A DNA stretch of 64,000 nt from Methanolobus tindarius DSM 2278 (GTDB lineage: Archaea; Halobacteriota; Methanosarcinia; Methanosarcinales; Methanosarcinaceae), in assembly GCF_000504205.1 (NCBI RefSeq), contig NZ_AZAJ01000001.1:2454879-2518878 (forward strand). The letters are read 5' to 3'. Below are positions 35,498-46,626 of this stretch, piece after piece (the first letter of the stretch is position 1; each line of letters begins with the position of its first letter). Position numbers and translations under genes: made by a program. The notes below the pieces were generated by a model, which searched no databases, had not been told where the DNA came from, and saw only the letters and a list, made by a program, of their open reading frames with translations.

Positions 35498-37417
35498 TCA
35501 GGAGTTGTAAATTCCTGCAATTGCCTGTGAAAACCTTACACTGAAATCAGGGTCAATAACCTTTGACCATGCTTCAGGGAATGAATCCAGCAAGGATGCA
35601 AGTTCCTTTTTCCTGTATTCCATATATGCATCGACGCCCGGATAATCCCTGATACTTGATTTCTTTCCGTGTGCTTCTCCCCACACGCCATATTTCTCAA
35701 AGTTTTCAAGCATTTCGAGTGCAACCACAGTATCATGCATATCACCAAGATTGTCCTGAAGACCTTTGAGATCTTTTATAATGCTCTTTGATTCGGAACC
35801 AAGAACTTCCTTAAAGAACTCAATGGTATAACGCAGTATCTTCACATCAATTCTTAGCTGGTGGTATTTTTCAAGGTAAGGATCAATTTTTGTGTCGTCA
35901 GTAAGTACATCACCATATGCCCTGACAGTTGCAAGCTGGGAATAAAGAAGCACTGGCAATACATCAACGACTCTGGCAGGTATAGGTTCACCATTTTTCT
36001 TTGCAGATTTCATCTTCCATGATTTCTTAGTATTCAGATAGTCTGCAAAGTTCTTTTTGAATTTATTATAAGGTGAATCATCAAGGTACACAAGCATATT
36101 TCCACGATGCTTTGCTCTTTCAATCAGGAGAGAGTCTGTGAGAGGCTCAATTTCCAGGGCTCTTTCAAGTGGCTGGGCTGTAAGATAATGGTCTATCTTC
36201 TCAAGGAACACGTCCAGATCACGAACAGTTCCAAGTGTTTTCCTTATGGATTTTACGCCCTTGTAATAGGGAGTCATATCTTTCATGTTAAGATAATCCT
36301 CAAGAACCTCTACAATTGAACGCATACGCATTGCAGCAACCCTCATATCATGGAGTTCTTCAATATCCCTTCCGATTTTTGTACCTCTCTCATGTTCAAG
36401 CATCTGACCGAAATGATACATGAGGATCTTGCGTGCAGCTTCACGCATTGTATCATCAGATTTTATATTTGTCTTTTTAAGTGACCTGAATTCCGCATAG
36501 GGTACAATAAGTTCCTTAAGATCAGACTTTTCATTTGAAGAGGGATCTTCTTCAGGTTGATTATCTGCTTTATCTTCATCCTCTGTTTCCTGAGTTTCTT
36601 CAATATCCTCGATTTCTTTTTCAATTTCAGGTTCAATAACTTCTGCTATTTCAGGGAACTGTGTTGTTTCAAGAGCTGTAGTTTCTTCCGGTTCCTCTTC
36701 AACATTACACATTTTATAATTTTCATCGTCAACTGCATCTGCTGCAGTTACAACTTCAGTTTCGGTGATGGTTTTTTCCTCATTGAATTCCATAATTATG
36801 GACTCCGAACGTTTTTCTTCAGAATTTGTATCACTTACCATGTAGGTATTTTCATTATCACTTGTACCTGTAAGAAAAGCAGGCTCATAGGTACCTGATG
36901 TGATATTAGTCATTAGAATGCCTGCAAATGTTGTAAGGACAGAACAGTCATTGTGCTGAGGTTCAGTACATGGAACACTATCCTTCTGGTATTTTTCTTC
37001 CTGCCGCCTGGAATCTCCCAGTGCCTGCAGGAAATAATTGACAAAGATATTGATTAAAAGCAGGAAAATTCCAAGTGAATAGGCTATTATTGCATAGCTG
37101 ACCCGTGGATAAACCCAGTTGTCAGGGAAAGATGACATAAAAACAAGCAGTCCGGTTGCGGATAACAACAGACCTGCAAGGAAAGAATAACTACGTGAGA
37201 GCTTCTGGCGTATTCCTGCAGCATTGATTCCAGATAGGATCAATACTACTCCTGTGGCAAGTAACATGCAGACAACCAGGATTGTCTCAGTCCCAGAACC
37301 TCGGTTGAGTCTGCTGACAATAGCAAAAAGTAACCCTGTCATGCATGACACCAGGCCTGCAAGAAAACCCAGTGATGCCGCTAAGGAGTATTTTCTTACA
37401 AATATATTCGATGACAT
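35498..37417 (-). CDS. Membrane-anchored CHAD-domain protein
   Basis: The 639-residue protein has four N-terminal membrane helices (about 14-34, 44-66, 78-97, 106-130). A long acidic, probably disordered linker (about 135-300, rich in Glu and Thr) follows. The CHAD domain covers about 318-639 (ELHDMRVAAMRMRSIVEVL, HQLRIDVKILRYTIEFF, LKGLQDNLGDMHDTV), with the conserved histidines and basic residues that bind polyphosphate. SD GAGGGGAGA precedes the start. It lies directly upstream of ppk1-ppx, so it probably tethers polyphosphate near the membrane. The four-helix anchor is unusual for CHAD proteins. Confidence 0.88.
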   Translation of the reverse strand: MSSNIFVRKYSLAASLGFLAGLVSCMTGLLFAIVSRLNRGSGTETILVVCMLLATGVVLILSGINAAGIRQKLSRSYSFLAGLLLSATGLLVFMSSFPDNWVYPRVSYAIIAYSLGIFLLLINIFVNYFLQALGDSRRQEEKYQKDSVPCTEPQHNDCSVLTTFAGILMTNITSGTYEPAFLTGTSDNENTYMVSDTNSEEKRSESIIMEFNEEKTITETEVVTAADAVDDENYKMCNVEEEPEETTALETTQFPEIAEVIEPEIEKEIEDIEETQETEDEDKADNQPEEDPSSNEKSDLKELIVPYAEFRSLKKTNIKSDDTMREAARKILMYHFGQMLEHERGTKIGRDIEELHDMRVAAMRMRSIVEVLEDYLNMKDMTPYYKGVKSIRKTLGTVRDLDVFLEKIDHYLTAQPLERALEIEPLTDSLLIERAKHRGNMLVYLDDSPYNKFKKNFADYLNTKKSWKMKSAKKNGEPIPARVVDVLPVLLYSQLATVRAYGDVLTDDTKIDPYLEKYHQLRIDVKILRYTIEFFKEVLGSESKSIIKDLKGLQDNLGDMHDTVVALEMLENFEKYGVWGEAHGKKSSIRDYPGVDAYMEYRKKELASLLDSFPEAWSKVIDPDFSVRFSQAIAGIYNS

Positions 37418-37492
37418 TGTTCTCCCCTCAGCAATTACAAGCTGCTCCTCTTTATTCAGGTTATATTTATATGTAACCTCTATAGATTCAAA

Positions 37493-37837
37493 TTAAAGTT
37501 TTATCCGTTTCAGTTCTTTCATAGTTCCACGGATAATTTCCTGTTCACGTTTTAGCTGACGTAGCTGACTCTTGATAAGACGTTTCTTTGAACTCTTATT
37601 TTTGGATCGTTCAAGTGAGTTTTTAGCAGATTTGATATTTTCACTTATTTTGAACTTCACGATTTCCTTATCTTTGAGTATCGCTTTGACGGGACATATT
37701 TTTATGCATTTCCCACAATTGATGCACTTATCTTCTTCGATTAAGGCCTTTCCTTTTACCATTTCAATGGCATCCACTGGGCATTTTTTGACGCATTTCT
37801 TGCACGACACGCATTTTTTCTTATTAACCCATGGCAT
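37493..37837 (-). CDS. Dicluster ferredoxin with basic C-terminal extension
   Basis: The protein is 114 residues from ATG 37837 (SD GAGGA; GTG 37852 is less likely). The first 60 residues hold two [4Fe-4S] motifs: CVSCKKCVKKCP and CINCGKCIKICP. The remaining half is lysine/arginine-rich and helical (SAKNSLERSKNKSSKKRL), not typical for ferredoxin. It would be an electron carrier; the basic tail could contact polyphosphate or nucleic acid, which is speculative. It is divergent from the DUF4010 gene. Confidence 0.88.
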   Translation of the reverse strand: MPWVNKKKCVSCKKCVKKCPVDAIEMVKGKALIEEDKCINCGKCIKICPVKAILKDKEIVKFKISENIKSAKNSLERSKNKSSKKRLIKSQLRQLKREQEIIRGTMKELKRIKL

Positions 37838-37923
37838 TATATCAGTCCTCACTATTAGTTTGTTAAGCAGATATAAAAATATATAGTAATATATGTAGTA
37901 TAGATAAACAACTGGACAGTCAT

Positions 37924-39270
37924 TTGTGCACTGGTATAATTAAACCCGTTTTGGACAGATACCAGAATTATTTCTTCAGGAGGGATGAGGATATTATAAG
38001 CATTCAACCGGGCATTGATCCGCTATATGCCACTATACTGGAAAAAATCGTACTTTCAATGATGATAGGAATTCTTATAGGTCTTGAAAGGGAACACTGG
38101 CGTTCAGACAAGAAAGTATTTGCAGGTGTGAGGACTTTTTCCATTACATGTATTACAGGTGCAGTTGCTGCATTTCTTGTTGATTACATCGGAATGTGGA
38201 TACTAATATTAGCTACAGTGTTGGTATTAATTGCCTCTGCCTCCCTTATTTACCTGGTCAATATTCTCAAAGGAAAATCAGGTCTTACCACAGCTATTGC
38301 ATTGTTCTGTACATATCTTCTGGGAATAATAGTTGCCCAGGGTCTTTATCTTATAGCAATAGTCACAGGACTTCTGGTTACATTCCTGCTTATTGAGAAA
38401 AAACCGCTTCACTCCTTTGCAGAACATCTCTCTGATGAGGATATAAGCAGTGCTCTGAAGTTCCTTGCAGTTGCTTTTGTTCTGTATCCTGTTATGCCTG
38501 AAGAACCTATCTTTGGAATACTAAACCTGAAACAATCCATACTAATTGTTGTACTTGTTTCCTTTATCAGTTTTGTAAGCTACATCTCCCTGAAAAAACT
38601 CGGACCTCGCGGAGGTATTCCTTACTCGGGTTTCTTTGGAGGTTTTATTAGCAGTGAAGCAACTGTTGCAGCTCTGTCCGGTATGTCAAAAAAAGGTTCA
38701 TTGCTTAAAGATTCGGTTCACATCGGCTCTTTATTGTCAGTGGTTTCTATGATCATAAGCAACACTATTATTGCATTAATAGCCGATCCAACTGCCCGGA
38801 CCGCTTCTCTGATGGCTCCTCCGTTTATTATTATGGGCATTGTAACTCTCATATTTGTAGGTCTGAAATGGAAAAAGACAGTAAATCCCAATGATACTAT
38901 AGATATAGGTTCACCGTTTGCACTTGGTCCGGCATTCAAGTTTGGTGCTGTTTTTACAATACTGCTGATTTTTGCAAATTATGCTAATGTCTACGGAGGC
39001 GCCGAAGGAACCTATATAACCGCACTTGGTGGAATTGTCAGCAGCTCGGCAGTTACTGCTTCGGTTGCAGCTCTCGCTTTCTCAGGTAACATTTCTGTCC
39101 AGACCGCAGGAATAACGGCTGTGCTTGCAGGCCTTATAAGTACTCTCAATAAGCCATTGTATATCAAAATAAGCGGTTCACCTGAGTTTTTCAGGACAGC
39201 CGTCCTGTCTTTCATAATTATTGCATTGTGTGGAGCAGTCACTCTGTTGATATGGAGTTTCTATATGTGA
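37924..39270 (+). CDS. MgtC/DUF4010 family membrane protein
   Basis: The protein is up to 448 residues. It has an MgtC-like N-terminal part (KIVLSMMIGILIGLEREHWR, then FAGVRTFSITCITGAVAAF), followed by the DUF4010 membrane domain, with at least ten helices in total. Function is unsettled; MgtC proteins are linked to magnesium or acid stress. The start is uncertain: TTG 37924 opens the frame, but AGGAGGGA (37978-37985) is an ideal SD seven bases before an ATT codon at 37993. No ATG occurs before the first helix. TATA-like sequence lies at 37872-37882. It sits within the polyphosphate region. Confidence 0.83.
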   Translation: MCTGIIKPVLDRYQNYFFRRDEDIISIQPGIDPLYATILEKIVLSMMIGILIGLEREHWRSDKKVFAGVRTFSITCITGAVAAFLVDYIGMWILILATVLVLIASASLIYLVNILKGKSGLTTAIALFCTYLLGIIVAQGLYLIAIVTGLLVTFLLIEKKPLHSFAEHLSDEDISSALKFLAVAFVLYPVMPEEPIFGILNLKQSILIVVLVSFISFVSYISLKKLGPRGGIPYSGFFGGFISSEATVAALSGMSKKGSLLKDSVHIGSLLSVVSMIISNTIIALIADPTARTASLMAPPFIIMGIVTLIFVGLKWKKTVNPNDTIDIGSPFALGPAFKFGAVFTILLIFANYANVYGGAEGTYITALGGIVSSSAVTASVAALAFSGNISVQTAGITAVLAGLISTLNKPLYIKISGSPEFFRTAVLSFIIIALCGAVTLLIWSFYM

Positions 39271-39336
39271 TAATCCTATGATATACATATAAATATAACT
39301 ATATATACGAAGATGAACCATATTTAAAATGATATT

Positions 39337-40839
39337 ATGCTTGAAAATGTAGATCTCACCAAAACGCTTCCAAAGGAAGAGTATAAAACGATAATGGAAG
39401 ACCTTAAAATTCAGATGGGTGAGCTGCAGCGAAAAGCGTGGAAAATGGATATTCCGATAATTATCGTTTTTGAGGGATGGCATGCTTCAGGTATGTCTGA
39501 GATCATAAACAGGTTCCTTCTAACCTTAAGCCCGATGGGTTTCAATTTGCATACTACCGGAAGGCCTTGTTATCAGGAAGAACAGAAACCTCTTTTGTGG
39601 CGTTTCTGGACAAAGATTCCACAAAAAGGCAGAATGGCAATTTTTGACAGAAGCTGGTATCGCAGAATAATTATTGAACATAACAAGAAGGGCAAAGCCA
39701 ATAAGAATATGCAAAAATGCCTTTCCAATCTTACATATTTTGAACGACAGCTCACAGACGGTGGATATCTTCTGATTAAACTCTTCCTTCACATAAGCAA
39801 GGATGAACAGGATAAGCGATATGGGGAAATGAAAGATACCGGGATTCCCCAGTTTATCATTGAAGAGGAAGAAAGGGATTACCTGAATGGATATGATAAA
39901 TACCTGCCACTTATTGAAGGAATTCTTGAAAAAACAGATCGTTCCTTTGCACCATGGACAATTGTAGAAGCAGATGACAGGAATTTTGCAACTGTAAAAG
40001 TGCTGGCAAAGGTTATAGAATCTATTGAATACAGGATTCAGGATCTTGAAAACAAGGAATTATTGGAACAAAACCAGAAAAAAGATACATGTGTCATTCC
40101 TAATATCGACTCTTCCATTCTGGAAAAAATAAATCCTGACAAGAGTCTCACTTATGAAGAGTACAAGGCAGAAAAGAAAAAATGCCAGAAAAAGCTGAAA
40201 ACCCTCCAGTATGATCTTTTCAGAAACAGAATACCACTTATTGTTGTATTTGAAGGCTGGGATGCTTCCGGCAAAGGTGGAGGTATCAGAAGGCTTGTTA
40301 AAAAGCTAAATCCCCGGCTTTACCAGGTAACTCCAGTGGGAGTGCCCACTCCGGATGAGCTTCGACGTCATTACCTGTGGAGATTCTATAATCAGATTCC
40401 AGAGGCAGGCCATATAGGAATTTATGACCGGAGCTGGTATGGACGGGTATTGGTTGAGAGAGTTGAGGACCTGTGCAATGTTGAGGAATGGAAACGTGCT
40501 TACAGGGAAATCAATGAATTTGAAGAAACTCTCTCTAACTACGGTACTATAATTGTCAAGTTCTGGATGCACATTGATAAGGATGAGCAGCTTAGAAGGT
40601 TCAAAGAGCGCGAAAAAGTAGATTATAAACAATGGAAGATAACTCCTGACGACTGGCGCAATCGCGAGAAGTGGAATCTTTACCTTGATGCTGCCGATGA
40701 AATGCTCACAAAGACCAGTACTTCATGGGCTCCCTGGACCATTGTGGAATCCAATGACAAATACTATTCCAGAATCAAAATTATGAATACGGTCATTGGC
40801 CGCATTGAGAGTGAACTTAAGGAACGGGGACTTCAGTAA
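39337..40839 (+). CDS. pap: Two-domain PPK2, polyphosphate:AMP phosphotransferase-like
   Basis: The 500-residue protein is made of two tandem PPK2 domains (about 10-240 and 265-495). The second has an intact Walker A (FEGWDASGKGGGIRRL) and lid/Walker B (GIYDRSWYGRVLVERVE). In the first, the P-loop reads FEGWHASGMSEIINRF, lacking the Gly-Lys, and the Arg segment reads IFDRSWYRRIIIEH. This matches two-domain PAP enzymes, in which only the C-terminal half is catalytic. It should use polyphosphate to phosphorylate AMP (or NDPs). Its start has no clear SD but TATA-like sequence lies 30-50 bases upstream, suggesting a very short leader. Confidence 0.9.
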   Translation: MLENVDLTKTLPKEEYKTIMEDLKIQMGELQRKAWKMDIPIIIVFEGWHASGMSEIINRFLLTLSPMGFNLHTTGRPCYQEEQKPLLWRFWTKIPQKGRMAIFDRSWYRRIIIEHNKKGKANKNMQKCLSNLTYFERQLTDGGYLLIKLFLHISKDEQDKRYGEMKDTGIPQFIIEEEERDYLNGYDKYLPLIEGILEKTDRSFAPWTIVEADDRNFATVKVLAKVIESIEYRIQDLENKELLEQNQKKDTCVIPNIDSSILEKINPDKSLTYEEYKAEKKKCQKKLKTLQYDLFRNRIPLIVVFEGWDASGKGGGIRRLVKKLNPRLYQVTPVGVPTPDELRRHYLWRFYNQIPEAGHIGIYDRSWYGRVLVERVEDLCNVEEWKRAYREINEFEETLSNYGTIIVKFWMHIDKDEQLRRFKEREKVDYKQWKITPDDWRNREKWNLYLDAADEMLTKTSTSWAPWTIVESNDKYYSRIKIMNTVIGRIESELKERGLQ

Positions 40840-41198
40840 TTGTTCCCATCAACATTTGTTTTGTTTTTCTAATTTTCCAAAATATTTTGAAAAATCTGTC
40901 CACTAAAATTGTAACTCTCAAAACATAATAAAATAAACAATTTAGTATATTTTGCACTGGAAATAAAGGGCTTACAAATATAACATAACTAACAAAATTA
41001 GTGAATCTCTTCTTTTGCATATTGTGTTTAGATTTGTATCTAGATCTCTTTTTATAGATTTAATTATATAGTATATTTGACCACAAAATCTATTAACTGG
41101 GCAAAAGTTCAACACACATTCAATGTGCTTAAAATGCATATTATGTGCTAACATGGCCGGCGACCATTGATATTCAAAAATGCTGACAAAGGGTTATA
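40840..41198. other. Intergenic region before the multi-PAS kinase
   Basis: No gene was seen in these 359 bases. It is AT-rich. A TATA-like TTATATAGTATATTTGA lies at about 41065-41081 and an AT-rich imperfect palindrome at about 41116-41150. AAAGGG (41190-41195) serves as SD for ATG 41199. Confidence 0.5.
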
Positions 41199-44100
41199 AT
41201 GCAAAATAATAACATTCCTTCAACATGTATTCCGGGTGAACTAAAACTGGACTATAACCAGTTATTCAATAACGATTATACTATCATGTTAATTATTGAT
41301 CCAGAAAGCCTTCAGATTATTAATGTCAATAATGCTGCTTCTGATTATTACGGCTGGTCATGTGAAGAACTGATACTAAAGAAAATAAGCCAGATTGATA
41401 TCTCTTCTGAAGATGAATTAAAAACGGAGCTTTGTAAAGCTAAAACCGGGATAAAAAATCATTTTCACTTTAAGCATCAACTACAAAATCTTGAAATACA
41501 TGATGTTGAACTCTGTGCCATTCCAATAAAAGACAAGAATAAAACACTGCTGTGTCTCATTATCCATGATATAACTAAAACAAAGCAAATAGAAAAAGAA
41601 AATATTCTTGAAAAAGCAAGATTAAGAAGTATCCTTGAAATTTTAGAATCAAAGCATGATTCTATTCAGGAATTCCTTGACTTTGCATTAAATGAAGCTA
41701 TTAAACTCACCAACAGTAAAATTGGTTATATCTACTATTATAATGAGAAAAAAGAACAGTTCACCTTGAACACATGGTCAAAAGGGGTGATGAGGGAATG
41801 TGACATCACAGAACCCCGGACCATATATAATCTCAAGGAGACGGGTATATGGGGAGAGGCAGTCAGGCAGCGTAAATCTATAATTGTAAATGATTTCCAC
41901 GCTCCTGATCCGTTAAAAAAAGGCTATCCTGAAGGCCATGTAATACTTCATAAGTTCATGACAATTCCTATTTTTAAGAACAATAAGGTTGTTGCTGTAG
42001 TCGGAGTTGCCAACAAAGAATCAAATTATAATGAGAACGACACTCTACAGCTTACTCTACTAATGGATTCCTTATGGAATATCATAGGAAAGATCGGAGC
42101 TGAGAATGCGCTAAAAGAAAGTGAAAAAAAATATAGGGAACTCTTTGAAAACGATATAAGTGGCGTGGCAATCCACAAAATAGTTTTTGATGATAGTGGA
42201 AAGCCAATTGATTACATCTTCCTTGATGCAAATGAAGCATTTGAAAAACATACCGGACTGGAAATAACTGATATCATAGGAAAGCGTGTTACTGAAGTTC
42301 TCCCGGGTACTGAAGAAACATCTTTGATAGAAACATATGGAAAAGTTGTACTAACTGGAAAACCTGCTGTTTTTGAAACGTATTCACCACAATTGAATAA
42401 GCATTATAGTGTTAGTGCACATAAAGTTGACAATGATTCTTTTGCTGCTGTATTTCAGGATATTACTGAACGCAAACAAGCAGAAACTGCCATTTTTGAG
42501 AGTGAAGAACAATATAGGACTCTTTTCACAGAAGCACCTCTTTCGATAATTATACATGACAAAGAAAGCGGAGAGATTATCGATGCTAATCCTAATGCCT
42601 GGAAAATATATGGTTTTTCTTCGCTTGAGCAATTACAAACAAATGAATTCTGGATGGAGCCACCATATTCTTTTGAAGATGCATTGGGATGGATACATAA
42701 AGCTGCAGCCGAAGGTGCTCAGGAATTTGAATGGTTCAACAAAAAGGTAACTGGAGAATTATTCTGGGAGCATGTCCGTTTAAGCCCTGTAAACATCAAC
42801 GGTGTAGAAAGGGTAATGGCAACTACGGTTGACATAACTGAACGTAAAAATGCGGAGATTGCACTAAAAAACAGTGAGGGACAACTGCGTACATTGGTAG
42901 ATACCATTCCTGATCTTGTCTGGCTGAAGAATTCCGATGGAGTATACCTGTCATGTAATACCAAATTTGAACGTTTCTTTGGTGCAAAAGAGGAAGATAT
43001 CGTCGGGAAAACCGATTATGATTTTGTCAATAAAGAACTTGCAGATCTCTTCAGGCAAAAAGACATTGAAGCATTGGAAGCCGGCGGACCATCTGTAAAT
43101 GAGGAACTCATTACCTTTGCGGATGACGGGCATCAGGAATATCTGGAAACCATTAAAAGTCCCATGCATGATTCCAGTGGTAAAACCATAGGAGTTTTAG
43201 GCGTTGGAAGGAACATTTCTGAAAGAAAACAGGCGGAAAAAGACATCTTAGAGGAACGCAAGCGTCTGGCGAATATCATCGAAGGTACAAATGTCGGTAC
43301 ATGGGAATGGAATATACAGACTGGTGAAACCATTTTCAATGATCGCTGGGCAGAGATGCTTGGCTATACTCTGGATGAGTTGACTCCATTTGATATCCAT
43401 ACGTGGAATAAGCTGGTTCATCCTGTAGATATGAAAAGATCAGAAGCAGTTCTTAAAAAGCATTTTGCCGGTCTATTGGATAACTACGAGTATGAAGCTC
43501 GTATGAAGCACAAAAATGGGGACTGGGTATGGGTGCTTGATCGTGGTAAAGTTATAGAGTGGGATGAAGATGGAAAGCCACTTCTTATGTACGGAACTCA
43601 TGCCGACATTACAGAGAAAAAGAGATCTGAAAAGAAAATTGAAGAGGAACGTACCAGAAAGAAAATACTCGTTGAACAATCAAATGATGGTATTGTCGTT
43701 GTAAATGGCAAAGGCGAAGTAGTTGAGGGTAACCAGAAATTTGCGGATATGCTGGGCTATACCATGGATGAAGTTCTAAGTTTACACGTTTGGGACTGGG
43801 AAAATGTTTCAACACGCGAAGAAATACTTGAGATAATAAATGATATTGATGAGTCCGGATTTACATTCGAGACATGTCATCGTCGTAAAGATGGGAAGCT
43901 ACTTGATGTTGAGGTTAGTTCGAACGGGGCTATTTTAAGTGGTCAGAAACTGGCCTTTTGTGTTTGCAGGGATATTACTGATAGGAAAAGAGCCGAAGAA
44001 ATGCTAAGGCAGGCAGAGAAGAAATACAAGCATGCCTACAAGCTTTTGAGGGAGGTTATTGAAAGTCCAAAGGATGTTGTCATATTCGCTCTGGACAAAA

Positions 44101-45143
44101 ATTATTGTTACATTACTTTTAACGAGAACCATCGGATAACAATGGAAAATATATGGGGTACTAAAATTGAAATTGGCTCCAGTATGCTAGAGTATATTCA
44201 AAATCCCGATGACAGGCAAAAAGCAAAATCTAATTTTGACAGGGTACTTGCAGGAGAGGCTTTCACCATTGTCGAAGAGTATGGCGATTCCTTATTCGAA
44301 AGAAAATGGTACGAGAATGTGTACAGTCCTCTGGAAGATGACGAAGGAAATATTATCGGGCTTACATTGTTCTTAACAGACATAACTGAAAGTAAACAGG
44401 CTGAAATGGCTCTTATCCAGGCAAAAGCACTGGCTGAAGAATCGAGTCAGATTAAATCAGAATTCATCGCGAATATGAGCCATGAACTTCGCACACCTCT
44501 TAATTCAGTTATTGGTTTTTCACAGATATTAAATGATAAAATATTTGGTGACCTGAACGATAAGCAAAATCAGTATGTTTGTAATATACTTAAAAGTGGA
44601 AATCATCTGCTGGAATTAATCAATGATATTCTTGATCTTTCTAAAATAGAATCTGGCAGCATGGATTATAATCCTGAAATGATTGACATTTATGAGGAGA
44701 TGCATGAGGTCATATCATTGATGGATCCTTTGTTCAAAGAGAAAAAACATGATTTTGAAGTCAATATCGAATTTGAAAAGCTGGAAATCAATGCTGACCG
44801 GTTAAAGTTCAAACAGGTAATTTATAACCTTCTTAGCAATGCTATTAAATTCACACCTGTAAAAGGTAAAATGCAACTAAATTCTAAAATTGTGGATGGC
44901 AATGTTGAGATATCTATATGCGATAATGGTATAGGTATTCCTCTTGATCAGCAAAAAATAATATTTAATCCGTTTAAACAGGTTAGTTCTTTTGTAAACC
45001 GCAGTCATGGTGGAACAGGACTTGGACTTGCCATTGCCAGACATTACATCGAGATGCATTCAGGGGAAATAATTGTAGAAAGTGAATCCGGCAAAGGAAG
45101 CACTTTCACCGTCAGAATTCCAATAAACCAGATAAATCAATAA
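41199..45143 (+). CDS. Soluble multi-PAS/GAF sensor histidine kinase
   Basis: At 1314 residues, domains in order are: PAS (about 20-125), GAF (150-305; [24 protein letters not shown]), six further PAS/PAC units, most closed by a DIT-ERK/ESK-type signature (about 310-1065), HisKA with phospho-accepting His1095 ([18 protein letters not shown]), and HATPase ([28 protein letters not shown]). No membrane helix or signal peptide is visible, so sensing is cytoplasmic. No receiver domain or response regulator gene is adjacent. Signal unknown. It converges with the CYTH-HD gene, overlapping its end by seven bases. Confidence 0.92.
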   Translation: MQNNNIPSTCIPGELKLDYNQLFNNDYTIMLIIDPESLQIINVNNAASDYYGWSCEELILKKISQIDISSEDELKTELCKAKTGIKNHFHFKHQLQNLEIHDVELCAIPIKDKNKTLLCLIIHDITKTKQIEKENILEKARLRSILEILESKHDSIQEFLDFALNEAIKLTNSKIGYIYYYNEKKEQFTLNTWSKGVMRECDITEPRTIYNLKETGIWGEAVRQRKSIIVNDFHAPDPLKKGYPEGHVILHKFMTIPIFKNNKVVAVVGVANKESNYNENDTLQLTLLMDSLWNIIGKIGAENALKESEKKYRELFENDISGVAIHKIVFDDSGKPIDYIFLDANEAFEKHTGLEITDIIGKRVTEVLPGTEETSLIETYGKVVLTGKPAVFETYSPQLNKHYSVSAHKVDNDSFAAVFQDITERKQAETAIFESEEQYRTLFTEAPLSIIIHDKESGEIIDANPNAWKIYGFSSLEQLQTNEFWMEPPYSFEDALGWIHKAAAEGAQEFEWFNKKVTGELFWEHVRLSPVNINGVERVMATTVDITERKNAEIALKNSEGQLRTLVDTIPDLVWLKNSDGVYLSCNTKFERFFGAKEEDIVGKTDYDFVNKELADLFRQKDIEALEAGGPSVNEELITFADDGHQEYLETIKSPMHDSSGKTIGVLGVGRNISERKQAEKDILEERKRLANIIEGTNVGTWEWNIQTGETIFNDRWAEMLGYTLDELTPFDIHTWNKLVHPVDMKRSEAVLKKHFAGLLDNYEYEARMKHKNGDWVWVLDRGKVIEWDEDGKPLLMYGTHADITEKKRSEKKIEEERTRKKILVEQSNDGIVVVNGKGEVVEGNQKFADMLGYTMDEVLSLHVWDWENVSTREEILEIINDIDESGFTFETCHRRKDGKLLDVEVSSNGAILSGQKLAFCVCRDITDRKRAEEMLRQAEKKYKHAYKLLREVIESPKDVVIFALDKNYCYITFNENHRITMENIWGTKIEIGSSMLEYIQNPDDRQKAKSNFDRVLAGEAFTIVEEYGDSLFERKWYENVYSPLEDDEGNIIGLTLFLTDITESKQAEMALIQAKALAEESSQIKSEFIANMSHELRTPLNSVIGFSQILNDKIFGDLNDKQNQYVCNILKSGNHLLELINDILDLSKIESGSMDYNPEMIDIYEEMHEVISLMDPLFKEKKHDFEVNIEFEKLEINADRLKFKQVIYNLLSNAIKFTPVKGKMQLNSKIVDGNVEISICDNGIGIPLDQQKIIFNPFKQVSSFVNRSHGGTGLGLAIARHYIEMHSGEIIVESESGKGSTFTVRIPINQINQ

Positions 45144-46390
45144 TCTTCCCTGAAGTAGATATCCCTTTCAAAGAGCAAGCGCCAGAGGTCTGCTTTTGTG
45201 TCCGCTCTGTCTGCATCAAGTTCTGCTCCTTTTCCGCTTATTTTTACGATGATATCCTCTTTTGTAAGATCAATCTCTGTGATCCGGCTTCCCATCCTGC
45301 TGTAATCCAGGCCATCAGCCATTCTTAATATGGCCGAAAGAATGAGTATATCCTCACGCATCTGGGATGGGAGTATAAAGAAATTTCTTTTAAGGGATAG
45401 TTTTTCCAGTTTTTTGAGGTCTATTCTTTTCTTATGCAGGAATGCCATCCATGGAAGAATTGCACAGAGTGGACATGGGAGTTCATCTGGACATGTTTCC
45501 GAGAGAATATCCCGTCCAACCTTATGATGCTTTTTTACATCGGTCATGACTCCTATGTCATGAACAAGCGAAGCAATTCTGAGTGTATGAAGTAACTCAC
45601 TGCGCAAATGATGTATGCTTTTTAGTTCTGTAAAAAGCCTGTAGGAATTTTCTGCAACTCTTCGTGCATGTTCTCTTTCAATTCCATATTCCTCTATTAT
45701 TTCCTGAAGAGGTGAATATTTAACAGTTCTGTTCTCAGCATCTATATTGTAGTTAAGTATACTGGCATTTTTTCTTACATTTTTCATAAAAAGCTTAAGA
45801 CCATTATCGAACTTTGAACTGCTTCCCGGAGTAAGTCCTTCTTCGTCCCTGAGATATTCAGCTATCTGGTTCAGTTCTGATTCCGTACCATCGCCTGTAA
45901 GTTCAACTTCCAGTTCGAGATAACTTTTCTTGCTCTTCTCGCATTTGAGAATTACATCATCAAAGCTCAGCTCTGCAACATTTCTCTGGCCGGTGCCCAG
46001 AAGGAAATCAGTTCTTTTATGAGTTACAGTGAATAAAGGAAAAAGTTCCCCTGAGCCTGTCATGGAAAGCACTCTTTCCCTGAGGACACAATTATCCCAG
46101 TCTTTTACAGGTAACTTCTCGGTAAGTGTAAACTCAACTTCCTCTCTCATGTGCACAAGAGAGTTTGAAGTAGAAAGTGATTTTAGTGTGTAAGTTACCT
46201 TGCTACCTTTTTCGCGGCAGCGGAATGAAAAACCAGAAGCGTAAATAGCCATATCCATCGTATCAAGATATGTATCTGTGAATTCTTTATCAACAGGCTC
46301 GCCGGCATCAAATCCGGCAATAGATGTAATGCCTTTGAGTTTTTCAAAGCTATCACGTTCAGATATGATGAATTTAGCTTCAATTTCCAT
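45137..46390 (-). CDS. CYTH (triphosphate tunnel) domain fused to an HD domain
   Basis: In this 417-residue protein, residues 1-190 form a CYTH domain beginning with MEIEAKFII (the ExExK signature), with YTLKSLSTS and SYLELEVEL strands. Residues about 210-417 are HD-phosphohydrolase-like: [23 protein letters not shown] and [14 protein letters not shown] resemble the C-terminal HD part of long Ppx/GppA proteins. CYTH enzymes hydrolyse inorganic triphosphate or bind polyphosphate. The fusion would fit tripolyphosphate or polyphosphate turnover, matching the neighbouring ppk1, ppx, CHAD and PPK2 genes. A weak TATA lies just before the start, so the transcript may be nearly leaderless. Confidence 0.88.
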   Translation of the reverse strand: MEIEAKFIISERDSFEKLKGITSIAGFDAGEPVDKEFTDTYLDTMDMAIYASGFSFRCREKGSKVTYTLKSLSTSNSLVHMREEVEFTLTEKLPVKDWDNCVLRERVLSMTGSGELFPLFTVTHKRTDFLLGTGQRNVAELSFDDVILKCEKSKKSYLELEVELTGDGTESELNQIAEYLRDEEGLTPGSSSKFDNGLKLFMKNVRKNASILNYNIDAENRTVKYSPLQEIIEEYGIEREHARRVAENSYRLFTELKSIHHLRSELLHTLRIASLVHDIGVMTDVKKHHKVGRDILSETCPDELPCPLCAILPWMAFLHKKRIDLKKLEKLSLKRNFFILPSQMREDILILSAILRMADGLDYSRMGSRITEIDLTKEDIIVKISGKGAELDADRADTKADLWRLLFERDIYFREDY

Positions 46391-46626
46391 ACAGAGAAAT
46401 ATATACCAAGACTAAAAAGGTTTCTTATATTGATGTGGAAATACAGAGATGAAAACCGCTTTGTCCGAATATTCCTGATTTTCTCTAAAAAATCGTATTT
46501 TAGATCGATATTAGTGTTGTTATCTTACTAATTAAACACAAACTGCCAAATTTTCATAGATTATATTGTAAAATTATTTATCAGATTGAGCTTATATGCA
46601 ACGCTAGACGCTTGGAGTGATAAAAT

